Source: Mycolicibacter senuensis
GTDB taxonomy: Bacteria > Actinomycetota > Actinomycetes > Mycobacteriales > Mycobacteriaceae
NCBI RefSeq assembly: GCF_002101885.1
Contig: NZ_LQPS01000027.1
Span: 1-64,000, forward strand
Length of the DNA stretch: 64,000 nt
Reading direction: 5' to 3'
Every line of letters begins with the position of its first letter. The stretch's first letter is position 1. Both the position numbers and the translations under genes were made by a program. The notes under the pieces were generated by a model that saw nothing but the letters and a program-made list of their open reading frames with translations, was not told the DNA's origin and did no database searches. This document shows positions 1 through 9,600 of this stretch, in pieces.

Positions 1-627
1 GTGGTACGCGTCGACGGTCAAGGGCTGGGTGATCGTCACCGGTACCGGTGGCGGGGGAGGAGCGGGCGGCCCGGGAATATCAGCCGGCGGCAGCGGCGCA
101 CCGAAGCTGGGCGGCGGGCCGGCCGGTACCGGGAAGGCGGGAACCTCCGGCATCGGGCGGGGCATCGGCAGCACGCCGAGTGGGGCCGCGGCGATGATCG
201 ACGCGGCGATCGTGCCGTGGGCGTCGCAGTCCTGCAGACCGCCCAGACCCTCGGCTCCGCCCATGATGTAGTCCCCGCCGGCGATGGCCGGCAGCCGTGG
301 ATTCGGCGTGACCCCGGTGTCGATGACCGCCACCGGAACCCCGTTGCCGGTGGAGTACTGCCACGCGGCGGCGATGCCCAGCATGTCGAACCCGGGGGCG
401 AGTTGCGCCACGTCGGGATTGCTGACCGTGATCGGGACACTGCACGAGTTCGAGCGGCGCATCGGCTGATCCGGGCCGGGCGGCCCGTCGGCCGGCGCCA
501 GCGCGGGGTCCACCGACGGCGGCTCGATCGCCCGGGCCATCGGCGGGATGTCGGCGAGGCCGGCCAGCAGCACCACGGCGGTCAGCGCGACGGCCCGGGT
601 GCGCAGCCGCCTCAGTTGCGCACCCAC
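1..627 (-). CDS. mycP2: MycP2, ESX-2 mycosin (subtilisin-like protease), truncated by window edge
   Basis: Membrane-anchored serine protease of the type VII secretion system, acting outside the inner membrane and needed to stabilise the ESX complex. The reading frame starts at a GTG (627) inside the end of eccD2 and encodes a hydrophobic signal segment ([15 protein letters not shown]) followed by the mature domain. The catalytic Asp is visible in VAVIDTG and the catalytic His in DAHGTIVAS. The Ser and C-terminal membrane helix lie beyond position 1. A proline-rich stretch follows the His motif, as in mycosins. The start overlaps eccD2 by 16 bases, so translation is probably coupled. The ESX-2 assignment comes from gene order; family assignment is firm. 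Confidence 0.88.
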   Translation of the reverse strand, partial: MGAQLRRLRTRAVALTAVVLLAGLADIPPMARAIEPPSVDPALAPADGPPGPDQPMRRSNSCSVPITVSNPDVAQLAPGFDMLGIAAAWQYSTGNGVPVAVIDTGVTPNPRLPAIAGGDYIMGGAEGLGGLQDCDAHGTIAASIIAAAPLGVLPMPRPMPEVPAFPVPAGPPPSFGAPLPPADIPGPPAPPPPPVPVTITQPLTVDAYH

Positions 628-2213
628 ACGAACAGTCCTCCCAGCCAAGCGCCGAGCACCCCCACCACGATGAACGCCAACACCTCCAACCATTCGACGG
701 CCAGCCGGATCCAGGGCACGAACTTCGTCTCCGGAACCAGCAGACCGGCGGCCAGGCCGAGCCCCGCGAAGACGGCCACCGCCGTTGTCGGCCAGAGAAA
801 GCCACCGGCGGCGTAGCCGGGAGCAGCCAAGGCGTACTTGGTGATCCCGACGAACACCGCGGCACACGCACCGCCGACCAGGGCGATCGCCTGTACCCGG
901 CCGGCGAACCCGCGGCCCTGGGTGATGAACAGTCCCGCCACCAGCCCGCACAATGCCACCGCGCCGCGCTGGCGGGCCGAACCCGGCGCCAGCACCATCC
1001 ACACCGCGATCGGCAGCGCCGCCGCGATCGCCACGCACATGCCGACCTGCACCGCATTGATCAGCCGCGCCGACGCCGCGATCGCCGCCCCCCGGGCCGA
1101 GATGTCGACCAGGTCGTCCTCGTCGTCCTCGCCGTCCTCGGGGGCCACCGGCGAGACGGTGTCGATCGGCATGTTGGCGCGGCGGGCGAACAGATCGCGC
1201 CCGGTGATCGACCCGAAGTACGGCGGCCGAACCCGCGCCACCCACAGCGCGATCGTCGGCGACATGCGCACCAGCATCAGCAGGCCGAGCAGCATGCAGA
1301 TCCCGATCACCTGGGGGGAGACCGGATGCCACATCCGCACGGCCGCCACCGCCCCGCCGATTCCGCTGGCGGTGACCACCGCGGTGGCGACCGCGGTCTG
1401 CGACCGCGACAGGACGCTGAGCGCGACCGCCCCCATCGCGAAGACCGTCACGCCGATCAGCAGGTGGGGGGCGCCCAACGGCCCGGGCGCCGCGCACAGC
1501 GCCGCACCGGAAAGCGCGATCACCGCCAACCAGCCGAAACCACTGAACAAGTCGTGACGCGCGGGCCAGTTGCGTCGGACCACCGCGGCGCCGACCGTCA
1601 GCAGCGCGCCGAGACCGGCCAGAACCACTGCGGGGGGCCAGCTGTCGCTGAACGTGCGGGCACGTACCGCCAGCGCGGAGATCACCACGACGGCCATCGC
1701 CAGTAGGCCGATTGCGGTGTGCGCCGCGGTCACCGCCGTGACCGGCGCGAACATCCGATCAACCTTCACGTTGAGTAACCGGGTGACGGTCTGCTCGTCG
1801 GCCTTGTGCCCGCACTCGGAGCACCGGATCTCGGGTTGGGTACCGAGTCGGCGGGCCGTTGCGGCCAGCGCACTCGACAACGACTCGTATTGCGGTTCGA
1901 ACGAGTCACCGCCGACCACCGGCACCAGCACCAGGGTGTCGCCGTCCTGCACGCCGAGATCATCGAGGCTGCGGGTGATGTCCAACCGCACTCCGTTGAC
2001 TTTATGAAGTTCGTAACTGCCGGGTGGAAGTGCGACGCCGTCAAAGCCGTGGTGCTTCAAATCCTCGTCGAGCAGTTCGACCATTCCCTCAAAGAATTCC
2101 TCAACCGGAATTCCGGCCGGGAATACCTGCGACACGAGGTGTTTATCGTAGGCGAGGCTCACCGCGCAGCGTGCTGGAAATGCGACTTTTGCCGGCGTGC
2201 TCGGGGTAGTCAT
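612..2213 (-). CDS. eccD2: EccD2, ESX-2 membrane channel subunit
   Basis: Polytopic inner-membrane protein forming the bulk of the ESX membrane pore. The 533-residue product has a soluble N-terminal ubiquitin-like domain (about residues 10-100), then a long membrane domain from about residue 160 with roughly eleven hydrophobic segments. An acidic cytoplasmic loop (EDGEDDEDD, about residues 350-360) interrupts it. Length matches EccD proteins (about 500 aa). It starts 5 bases after the MinD-like gene and overlaps mycP2 at its end, so it is in the same operon. A CxxC pair (CSECG) after the ubiquitin-like domain is visible and could bind a metal, which is inference. Confidence 0.93.
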   Translation of the reverse strand: MTTPSTPAKVAFPARCAVSLAYDKHLVSQVFPAGIPVEEFFEGMVELLDEDLKHHGFDGVALPPGSYELHKVNGVRLDITRSLDDLGVQDGDTLVLVPVVGGDSFEPQYESLSSALAATARRLGTQPEIRCSECGHKADEQTVTRLLNVKVDRMFAPVTAVTAAHTAIGLLAMAVVVISALAVRARTFSDSWPPAVVLAGLGALLTVGAAVVRRNWPARHDLFSGFGWLAVIALSGAALCAAPGPLGAPHLLIGVTVFAMGAVALSVLSRSQTAVATAVVTASGIGGAVAAVRMWHPVSPQVIGICMLLGLLMLVRMSPTIALWVARVRPPYFGSITGRDLFARRANMPIDTVSPVAPEDGEDDEDDLVDISARGAAIAASARLINAVQVGMCVAIAAALPIAVWMVLAPGSARQRGAVALCGLVAGLFITQGRGFAGRVQAIALVGGACAAVFVGITKYALAAPGYAAGGFLWPTTAVAVFAGLGLAAGLLVPETKFVPWIRLAVEWLEVLAFIVVGVLGAWLGGLFVWVRN

Positions 2214-2218
2214 CGTGA

Positions 2219-3235
2219 CTACCTTTCAGTGTCCGGTACGAATTTATCGGCCAAACCGGCAGTTACTTCAAATAGCCGCAGCCGCGTCTTTTTCTTGACT
2301 TCATGGTGGACATCGATGATGCCGCCCTTGGCCAGGTGGGCGTCGTAGGGCATCACCTCCACGGTGGCACCGGTTTTGCTGAACCGCTCGGTCAGATAGG
2401 CGACCGCGGCACTGTCCTCGAGGGGAGAGGAGTGGTTCAAGATCACCGTCGCTCGCGACACCAGCTCGTGATAGCCCTGGGCGGCCAGGTAGTCGACCGC
2501 CCGCAGCACCGGCCGGGACTTGTCGGCGGTGATCCCGGAGACGAACACCAGCGTGTCGGTGTTCTCCAACACCGGCTTCATCACCGGGTGCTCCAAGTCG
2601 GCTGCGGTGTCGACGATGATCACGTTGTGGGTTCGGCGCAGCCGGGACAACACCCCGCTGAACATGGCCGGGACGAGCGGACGGAGCTGGTCGGAAGTGC
2701 GGTTACCGGCCAGCACGTCCAAGCCGAGGGCGTTTTGCCCCAGGTGTTCGCGGATGTCGGAGTATCCCTGCACGTCGGTGTCGCTCAGCACCGCCGAGTA
2801 GTCACCGGGCGGGTGCTCATCGATGCGATCCGACAGGGTCCCGAAGCCCGGAACGGCGTCTATGGCGATCACATTTTCGGGCCGGCATTCGCGGAAGACG
2901 CTGCCGATGGATGCGGCCATGGTGGTCACGCCGGTGCCGCCTTTTCCGGACACCAGTGTGATCACGTACTGCCGCCGGATGTGCCGCCGGATCCTGTTCC
3001 GCAGATCGCGGTAATGCCGTTCGCGGGGCGATTCGCCCGGATTGATCACCTTCGCCGACGCCAAATACACGAGTTTGCGCCAGCCGGACCCCGGCGGAAT
3101 CTTTCGCGGTGTCGCCAGGTCGGAAATGCGCATCGAGTCCGACACGGAATCCCGGTAGCGGTGACCGGCTGCCGGATCCCGCCGCCCGGGCGCGCCTTCG
3201 TCAGGCATATGGGGGCTATTCCAGGGGCTCGTCAC
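2219..3235 (-). CDS. ESX-2 MinD/ParA-like ATPase (Rv3888c/EspI-type)
   Basis: Predicted cytoplasmic P-loop ATPase of the MinD/ParA (SIMIBI) class, present in several ESX loci and thought to modulate secretion. After a variable N-terminal region of about 85 residues the deviant Walker A motif [10 protein letters not shown] appears near residues 92-102, followed by [11 protein letters not shown] (switch region) and [11 protein letters not shown] (Walker B-like). A short basic segment ([10 protein letters not shown]) precedes the P-loop. The start is a GTG at 3235. In M. tuberculosis the same position between espG2 and eccD2 is held by Rv3888c. The exact role in ESX-2 is not established. Confidence 0.85.
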   Translation of the reverse strand: MTSPWNSPHMPDEGAPGRRDPAAGHRYRDSVSDSMRISDLATPRKIPPGSGWRKLVYLASAKVINPGESPRERHYRDLRNRIRRHIRRQYVITLVSGKGGTGVTTMAASIGSVFRECRPENVIAIDAVPGFGTLSDRIDEHPPGDYSAVLSDTDVQGYSDIREHLGQNALGLDVLAGNRTSDQLRPLVPAMFSGVLSRLRRTHNVIIVDTAADLEHPVMKPVLENTDTLVFVSGITADKSRPVLRAVDYLAAQGYHELVSRATVILNHSSPLEDSAAVAYLTERFSKTGATVEVMPYDAHLAKGGIIDVHHEVKKKTRLRLFEVTAGLADKFVPDTER

Positions 3236-3329
3236 GTGCGTGATGTTAACACGGTTGCAGTTACCTCGTTTACAGCGTTTCTAAAGGTTGGTGCTAATAC
3301 GTGGTAATGGTGTCCCGCTAAATTCATCG

Positions 3330-4178
3330 CTACACAACCCGCCGGTGTGAATGCCAGTCCGCGCCGGCAGGTAGCCGACGGATCAGCCGCAGGATCGCAT
3401 TGGCGACATCGGCGCGTGCGCCGGGGGAGACGATCTGATAGCGCCGCCCCCCATTGTCGATGTTTTCCACGCAGACGCGGCCGGCCGGGGTATCGGAGAT
3501 CAGCACCGAGGTGTCGCCGATGGCCATTCGGGCCAGTTCGTCGGGTCCGGCGCCAGGCTGGAGCGCCACGATGTCGGCCTGCCCGGACACCTCCGGGTCA
3601 GCGGCCATCAGAAGTATCTGCTGCTGGTCGATGTCGAGCCGCTGACCCGCCAGGTAGTTGCGGAGGCCGTCAGCGTCCCGCACCCGTTCGAGCAGCTCCT
3701 TGGTGTCCAGGGTGACCGGCCGCAGCGGCGCCGGCTCGGTGACACCGCACAGTCGCTCGATCTGGCCGACCACCACGTCTGCGGCGGCCGCCTGATCGCC
3801 GGCGGTTCCGGCCGGATACAGCCGGATTTCCTGGTCGTGCCGTTCCAGCACCACCCACCAGGAGGCGAACCGGTTGATCGACACTCGCGTCATGTGCTGC
3901 GGGTCGCCGTACGGTCGTCCGGGAAAGTTCATCTGCAGCAGCAGCGCGACATCGCGGCGCATGATCACGGTCAGCCATTCGCGGATCATCGGATCGGCCT
4001 CACCCTGGCCGTCGAGCGCACCGATCTCGGCGAGCTCCTCGGCGATCGGATGCTGCAAGGCGCGCTCGGCGGTGTCCAGTCGGGGCAACAGTGGCCGCAG
4101 GCCCAGCTCGGGGCAGAGTGCTTCGATACCGGTCACCGCCTGCAGCACCCACAGCCCGTCGAGGGTTGTCGTCAACAT
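3330..4178 (-). CDS. espG2: EspG2, ESX-2 PE/PPE chaperone
   Basis: Cytosolic chaperone that binds the tip of the PPE partner in a PE-PPE heterodimer and keeps it soluble before export. The 282-residue protein has the EspG family size (about 280) and layout: N-terminal LDGLWVLQAVTGIEALCPEL, a central SWWVVLERHDQEIRLYP strand region and a C-terminal NGGRRYQIVSPG strand followed by a helix. A purine-rich GAGGCGG ribosome site lies upstream of ATG 4178. It follows esxC and precedes the MinD-like gene. Its natural partner here should be the adjacent PPE protein; that pairing is inference from the family. Confidence 0.9.
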   Translation of the reverse strand: MLTTTLDGLWVLQAVTGIEALCPELGLRPLLPRLDTAERALQHPIAEELAEIGALDGQGEADPMIREWLTVIMRRDVALLLQMNFPGRPYGDPQHMTRVSINRFASWWVVLERHDQEIRLYPAGTAGDQAAAADVVVGQIERLCGVTEPAPLRPVTLDTKELLERVRDADGLRNYLAGQRLDIDQQQILLMAADPEVSGQADIVALQPGAGPDELARMAIGDTSVLISDTPAGRVCVENIDNGGRRYQIVSPGARADVANAILRLIRRLPAGADWHSHRRVV

Positions 4179-4332
4179 GTCACTGCCGCCTCACCCGTGC
4201 GTCCTCAGTCTGAAACAAGCTCAGACCGGAAGCGGGGCATCTGCGCCTGTCGCGCAGACACCCCACATCCTCATCGCTGCTCGGTCACCACCCCGCGATG
4301 GGCGCCGTGGTCGTGGGCGCCCGCGGTGGTGG

Positions 4333-4620
4333 TCAGAAAAGGCTGCTGATCGTCTGGTCGGTCTGCATGGCTCCCTCCAGCACGGAGCCGATGGTCGAGC
4401 CGTGCTGGCCGATGGTCTCGATCAGGCCCTGCAGGCCGGAGAGCATCTGCGCCTGTGCTTCGAAGAAGCCGGTGGCACCGTGACCGGCGAAGTACTCGGT
4501 CAGCATCTGGGTGAGCTGGTGGGCGTCGGCGTGGATCTGGTCGAGCGTGCCGGCGCTGGTGATCACGCTGTGGGCTTGATCGGCCACAGGGCCGGGGTTG
4601 TAGGTAATGCCGTCAGCCAT
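4333..4620 (-). CDS. esxC: EsxC, WXG100-family ESX-2 substrate
   Basis: Small helical-hairpin protein of 95 residues, exported as a heterodimer with the product of the upstream gene. It is recognisable as EsxC by the segments EYFAGHGATGFFEAQAQML and GLIETIGQHG. The turn that carries WxG in most relatives is FAGHG here, so the tryptophan is absent, which as I recall it is also the case in M. tuberculosis EsxC. It lies 36 bases after esxD, with an AAAGGA ribosome site about 9 bases before the ATG. Genes of the pair are co-transcribed. Confidence 0.92.
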   Translation of the reverse strand: MADGITYNPGPVADQAHSVITSAGTLDQIHADAHQLTQMLTEYFAGHGATGFFEAQAQMLSGLQGLIETIGQHGSTIGSVLEGAMQTDQTISSLF

Positions 4621-4656
4621 TGGGATCGGTGTCCTTTCGAGTACGGGGGTGGGAGG

Positions 4657-4974
4657 TTAGGCGGATTGTCCGCCGAAGAGCGAGTGGAAGGCGTGCTCAG
4701 AGTGGGACTCGTGGGACTCCATCAAGGCAGCGGCCTGGTTGAGGCCCTCGGTCAGGCGCGTGCCGCCGATGAGGACTTTCTGCATGTCTTCGTGAATCTG
4801 GCCGGCCGTGACGAACGACGCCTTGGACCCCGCGCCGTCCCAGGTGCCGGCACCCAAGATGTTCTCGTGGTCAGCGAGGTACTGGTTGGCGATCGCCTGG
4901 GCGTGTTCGATGTGCTGCGCCAGCTTCGATGCGGTGTTCCGCATCAACTCGGGCGTGACGACAATGGCTGCCAT
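4657..4974 (-). CDS. esxD: EsxD, WXG100-family ESX-2 substrate
   Basis: Partner of EsxC in the secreted ESX-2 heterodimer. The 105-residue protein is almost wholly helical, with the WxG turn seen as TWDGAG (about residues 44-49) and a C-terminal arm LIGGTRLTEGLNQAAALM that matches what I know of M. tuberculosis EsxD. The tail is rich in His and Ser (ESHESHSEHAFHSLF). A strong GAGGAGG ribosome site precedes ATG 4974 by about 6 bases, as expected for an abundant small substrate. It sits between the PPE gene and esxC. Confidence 0.92.
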   Translation of the reverse strand: MAAIVVTPELMRNTASKLAQHIEHAQAIANQYLADHENILGAGTWDGAGSKASFVTAGQIHEDMQKVLIGGTRLTEGLNQAAALMESHESHSEHAFHSLFGGQSA

Positions 4975-5088
4975 CGTTTCCTCCTCGGTTGTAGAGCAAC
5001 CCCCCGGGTTCGGCGGGATGTACCTCGCGGTAGTGTAAAAGCTCTTTTTCGATGTGTCGATTCACCCTGCGCACAGCGAATACCCAGC

Positions 5089-6282
5089 TCACAGCCGGTC
5101 ATCGACCACTCGCACCGTGTTGGCCCGGTCGGAGGGCCGTCCGCTTTGGCCTCGGCCGCCCGCGCCGGCGGCATGCCCGATCGGCATTCCACCCATCCCG
5201 CCGCCGCCGGTGGCCGTCACCCGCTGCTGCGACTCGACCGAGCCCAGCGCGCCGCTGGGACGAAGCCCGGCCGGCCGGCCGCCCCCTGATTCGAACGCGC
5301 TGACCGGTCGGGTGAACGCCGACACCGGCGCACCGGCACCCCCGACGCCGCCACCGCCGACGCCTGCGCCGGGGGTTGCGGTCGCGCTGGCCAGCATCGC
5401 GGTGGCCGGAGCACCCCCGGCCCCGGCGGCATTGAGGGCGCCGCCGAACATGCTCGGATTCATGAACATGCCCATCATCGACTGCATCGGGCTCATCATC
5501 GACTGCGGCATCTGCATCAGGGATTGCGGCGCCTGCATCAGCGACGAGCCGATCGACTGCACCGGGCCGAGCAGGGAACTCATCTCGCCCCCCATGCCCT
5601 GGGCGGCGGAGGCCCCCTGTCCGGCCGTGTTGCTCGCCGCCGACGTCCCGGTGTAGGCGGCCCGCATCGCGCCGCCCGCCGCGGTCTGCGCGGCAGCATC
5701 GCCGACGGCGCTGGCCGCCGCCGCCGGAGCGGCAGGTGAGGCGCCCATTCCGGCCACCGGGGCGGGAACAGTGAGGCTGGACGTCAGGGCGGTCAGCGTG
5801 GCGCCGTAGGACGCACCGACCGCGGCATTGTTGGGCCAGAACATGCCGAAGTACTCGAACTCGAGCGAGGTGATCCGCGGGGTCAATGCGCCGAGGACCG
5901 ATGGGTTGATCCCGTAGTCGGTGGCGGTTTCGATCCGGTTCTCTTCGCACTCCTGGGTGGTGCGCATGCTCCCGTAGGCCAACTGGTAGGCCTCGACCGC
6001 AGCGGCGACGATCGGCGCCTTCATGTCCACCCAGCCGGCCAGGCCGTGCAGGGCGACGTTGAGCAGGGTCGCATTGAGCGCCGAGCTCGCCGACCCCGCG
6101 CCGATCCACCCGACTGAGGTCAGCGCGGTATTGACAGCGGAGGCAATCCCCGAGGCGTGGTGAGCCGCGCCCAGCGCCGTCCAGGCGGTGCCGTTGGCCA
6201 GCATGGTGGCCACGCCCATGCCGGACTTGATCAACGTGTCATTGACCTCCGGCGGGCGTGCGGCCCATCCCGGATCGGCCAT
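5089..6282 (-). CDS. PPE69: PPE69-like protein, ESX-2 locus PPE
   Basis: Secreted or surface protein exported with the adjacent PE protein. The N-terminal domain of about 170 residues carries the Pro-Pro-Glu motif (ARPPEVND, residues 8-15), a GWIGAG turn equivalent to WxG, and the helical ECEENRIETATDYGINP segment typical of PPE domains. The C-terminal half is low complexity: a Met/Gln/Ser-rich stretch (about residues 240-280) followed by Gly/Ala/Pro-rich sequence. Total length is 397. The start lies 3 bases after the PE stop codon, consistent with co-translation and heterodimer formation. The C-terminal composition resembles that of the EspJ-like protein at 14152. Confidence 0.9.
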   Translation of the reverse strand: MADPGWAARPPEVNDTLIKSGMGVATMLANGTAWTALGAAHHASGIASAVNTALTSVGWIGAGSASSALNATLLNVALHGLAGWVDMKAPIVAAAVEAYQLAYGSMRTTQECEENRIETATDYGINPSVLGALTPRITSLEFEYFGMFWPNNAAVGASYGATLTALTSSLTVPAPVAGMGASPAAPAAAASAVGDAAAQTAAGGAMRAAYTGTSAASNTAGQGASAAQGMGGEMSSLLGPVQSIGSSLMQAPQSLMQMPQSMMSPMQSMMGMFMNPSMFGGALNAAGAGGAPATAMLASATATPGAGVGGGGVGGAGAPVSAFTRPVSAFESGGGRPAGLRPSGALGSVESQQRVTATGGGGMGGMPIGHAAGAGGRGQSGRPSDRANTVRVVDDRL

Positions 6283-6285
6283 CGG

Positions 6286-6588
6286 CTAGCCGCTGAGCGC
6301 GGCGGTGGCGGCCCGCAACGCCTCGGTGGCGCTGTAGACGCCGGCCGCGGTCGACTGCGCGCCGGAGTACAGCCCCCGTTGGGCCGAGTGCTCGGCGACG
6401 ATGCCGAGGTATTCGCTCCCGGAGGCCAGCAAGGCAGCCTGGAAGGCGATGGAGTCCGGGTCATTGCCCATCGGCAGCACACCGAGCAGGGCCGGGCTGG
6501 CCGAGGACGCGGCCGCCGCGGTTTCGGCGGTGATCGCGGCTTCAACGCCGGACGATGCCAGAACAGCTTCCGGTTCCACAGAGAACAT
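6286..6588 (-). CDS. PE36: PE36-like protein, ESX-2 locus PE
   Basis: PE-domain partner of the downstream PPE protein. The 100-residue product is a bare PE domain: the Pro-Glu motif is in SVEPEAV (residues 3-9), followed by two Ala-rich helices and a C-terminal SAQRGLYSGAQSTA segment. I chose ATG 6588 rather than the ATG 21 bases upstream because GGGAGG sits 5 bases before it and the protein then begins MFSVEPEAV, as PE proteins do. It lies between eccC2 and the PPE gene and is presumably in the same transcript. Confidence 0.9.
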   Translation of the reverse strand: MFSVEPEAVLASSGVEAAITAETAAAASSASPALLGVLPMGNDPDSIAFQAALLASGSEYLGIVAEHSAQRGLYSGAQSTAAGVYSATEALRAATAALSG

Positions 6589-6692
6589 GTTTTCCTCCCG
6601 ATGCCTCATCGCTGATGTGCCGACGGTGGCAGGTCGGGGTAAATCCTAAACCCAAGGCGCGGCACGCGTCACTTCACCGACGGAATAAAAGG

Positions 6693-9600
6693 CTACTGCT
6701 GCTCGAAATTGTGAATCATCGACGACGGCACTCCGACCAGCACGCCCTCCACCCGGGAGTCGTCGAGAACCAGCAGACCGCGGCCGGCCGGCAGGGCCTG
6801 AGCTCGCACCGTCCGGCTGACCTTGTTCTGCGGGTCGTTGTCCATGAACAGCGTCGGCGCCTTGGCGCTGCGCTGCGTCTTGACCCACGGATCCATCTCC
6901 AGCTGGCCGAAGTTCGACGAGTTCCGGGTGGTGAACACGTGCAGGCCGATCTGGCGCCCACGTTCCATCAGTTTCCACAGCGCGGCACCCACCGGTGGCT
7001 TCGCCGGGTGGATTTGTGCCGGCCGCAGGTCCTGGACGTCGTCGACGAGGACGAAATGGCGCGGGCCCTCCCACGGCTTGAGCGCCCGCAACTCCTCCTG
7101 GCTGAGGCCCTTGGCGGGCAGCCGGGGCAGCAGCACCTGCTGTGCCAGCGTGGTCAGCACCTCGTCGATCTCGTCCTGGTCGTAGGCGTAGGCGTTGACG
7201 TAGCCCGGTCCCTGCAGGTCCCGCAGCGGGCCGGTCTTGGGGTCGACGATGGTGATCTGCGCCTGCTCGGGGCTGAATCGCGCCATCACCGCCTCGCCGA
7301 TCGCGGCCAGCGTGGCGCTCTTGCCGCACAGCGCACGGCCCAAAATCATCATGCCGGGGTGTTCGCCCAACTCGAGCGGAACCGGCAGCAGGTCGTGCTG
7401 CTCACCGATCATGAACGCGATCGACGGCGCGGTCTGGGCGGGCGGGCGCTGCGCCACGTCGTAGGCCAGCACCTCCGACAGTGCCACCGCCGGCGGCAGC
7501 CGCTTGAGGGTGGCGTGCTTGGTGACGCCGGCGACCTCGGCCACCCGGGCGCCCAGGTCGCGGGTGCCGACCCGGGTGCCGTCCTGCGCGGTGAGCTCCG
7601 GCATCCCGATGAGCATCTCGTGCAGGGATTCGGTGAGCCCGAAGCCGGGCCGGTTCACGGTCCGTTTGGCGGCGTCGCGCGCGTCGAGCGAGGCGGTGCC
7701 CATCTCGTTCTCGCCGGGGTTCTGCAGCCGCAACTGGATGCGCACGTCGGAGTTCTGCAGCAAGGTCTGCCGCTGGCCGTGAATCCAGCCCGACGCGCTG
7801 GTCATCAGGTGCACGCCGTATTCCGGACCGACGCCGCTGAGGGCGATGATCCGGTCGCCGAGCACGGTGTCGGCGGCGTAGAGGTCGGAGAAGTCATCGA
7901 TGACCAGGAACACATCTCCGTACGGATCGCCGGCGTCGGTGCCGCCCAGGCCGTCGCTGCCGGCTCCGAAGCGCCGCTCCCGGAACTCGTTGATGTCGAT
8001 CTTGTCCCGCCGGAAGGTGTCCTGGCGGGCACTGACCAGCGCGGCCATCGTCGCGACGGTGCGTTCGACGCCCTCACGGTCGGCCGGCGAGACGATGTCG
8101 GCCACATGCGGCAGGGTCTCGGCGTAGCCGAGGGTGGCGCCGCCGACGCAGAAGAACGTCAGCCGGGCCGGGGTGTACATCAGCGCGGCCGAACACATCA
8201 GCGTCATCAGCGTCGTGGTCTTCCCGCGGCTCTTGGCGCCGACCACCATCACGTTGCTGCGCAACACATCGACACAGTGCACCAACTGCTGGGCGTCCTC
8301 GGGGATGTCTTTGACGGCCAGCGGCCACACCAGGCCCGGATTACGCCCGTAGTCGACGTCCCACGGCTTGCCGCGGTACAGCGCAACCAGCGCGTCGGCC
8401 GCCTCGGAAACCTCCAGCGGAGGCAGCCACGGCCGGTGGGGCGCCTTGCGATCCGCGGAGATGAGCGACTCGCGCAGCACGTCGACGATCTTCTTCTTCT
8501 TGAATCCGTCGGCGTGCAGCAAGTACTCGTCGGGTTCGGCGTCGGTTGCCGACATGTCCTGCAACGCTTGGGCGTCCGCTTCGTCCAGCGGTTGGTACTG
8601 CCAGGTGTAGAGGCGAGGCTTCGTCAGGGTCATGTCGAGGGTCTTGGCCGCCGACGCCTTGCGTTTCGGCACGATGAACGGTGCCGACAGGTAGAAGCAG
8701 CGGAAGGGATCCAAATCCCGCGGGCCGACTTTGAGTAGCCCGAAGCCGTTCTCCTTCGACGGCAGGTGGTAAGCGGCGTCCGAACCGATCACCTCACGAC
8801 TGTCGTCACCGGATTCAGCGCGCAGTGCGACCCGGAACGCAATGTTGGACTTCACCTTTTGCAATGACGACAGATCCAAACGCTGGCCGCCGAGCATGAA
8901 GAAGACGTTGGCGCCGCGGCCTTCCTGGCCGATGTGGATGATGAGATCGATCCACTTACCGTGGTTCTGAAAGAGTTCCAGGTATTCGTCGATAACCACC
9001 AGCAGGATCGGCACCGGCTCCAGATCGCGCCCGGCCAGGCGGATCTCCTCGTAGTCGTTGGCGTCTCGGGCCCCGACGGAGTTGAACAGCCGATAACGCC
9101 GGGCGATCTCGCCGTCGATCGCACGCCGCATCCGTTCCGCGAGGTGCCGGTCGTCCTTGCCGAGGTTGGACAGCGCCGCCGAGACGTGCGGGATCCCGAG
9201 GATGTCCTGGGCGGCGGACTCGAACTTCATGTCGACGAAGATCACGTTGAAGGTCTCCGGCGAGTGGGTCAGCGCGATGCCGTACACCAGTGACAGGAAG
9301 AACTCCGACTTGCCCGAACCGCTGGTGCCGATCACCACCGAGTGGAAGCCGAAGCCGCCGAAGTCCTTTGCGCGCAGCACGATGTTCTGCAGCTCACCGT
9401 TCGGTTTGGCCCCCACCGGGATCTCGGCCCACCGCTCGTCGCCGCGGCTGCGCCGTTCGGCCCAGAGCCGGTCGACGTTCAGCTCCCGGGCGTCGTCGAT
9501 GCCCAGCGCGCGCAGCAGTTCGAGGGCGCCACTGCCGGAGTCGGTGACGTCCACGCTGGCCGTCGGTGTCCAGCGCGCCATCGCCCGCGCGTAACGATAA

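Noticed and set aside
6555..8738. 727-codon open frame on the plus strand across eccC2
   Set aside because: It is antisense to eccC2 and composed mainly of Arg, Gly, Val and His, the composition of a GC-rich shadow frame; no domain is visible.
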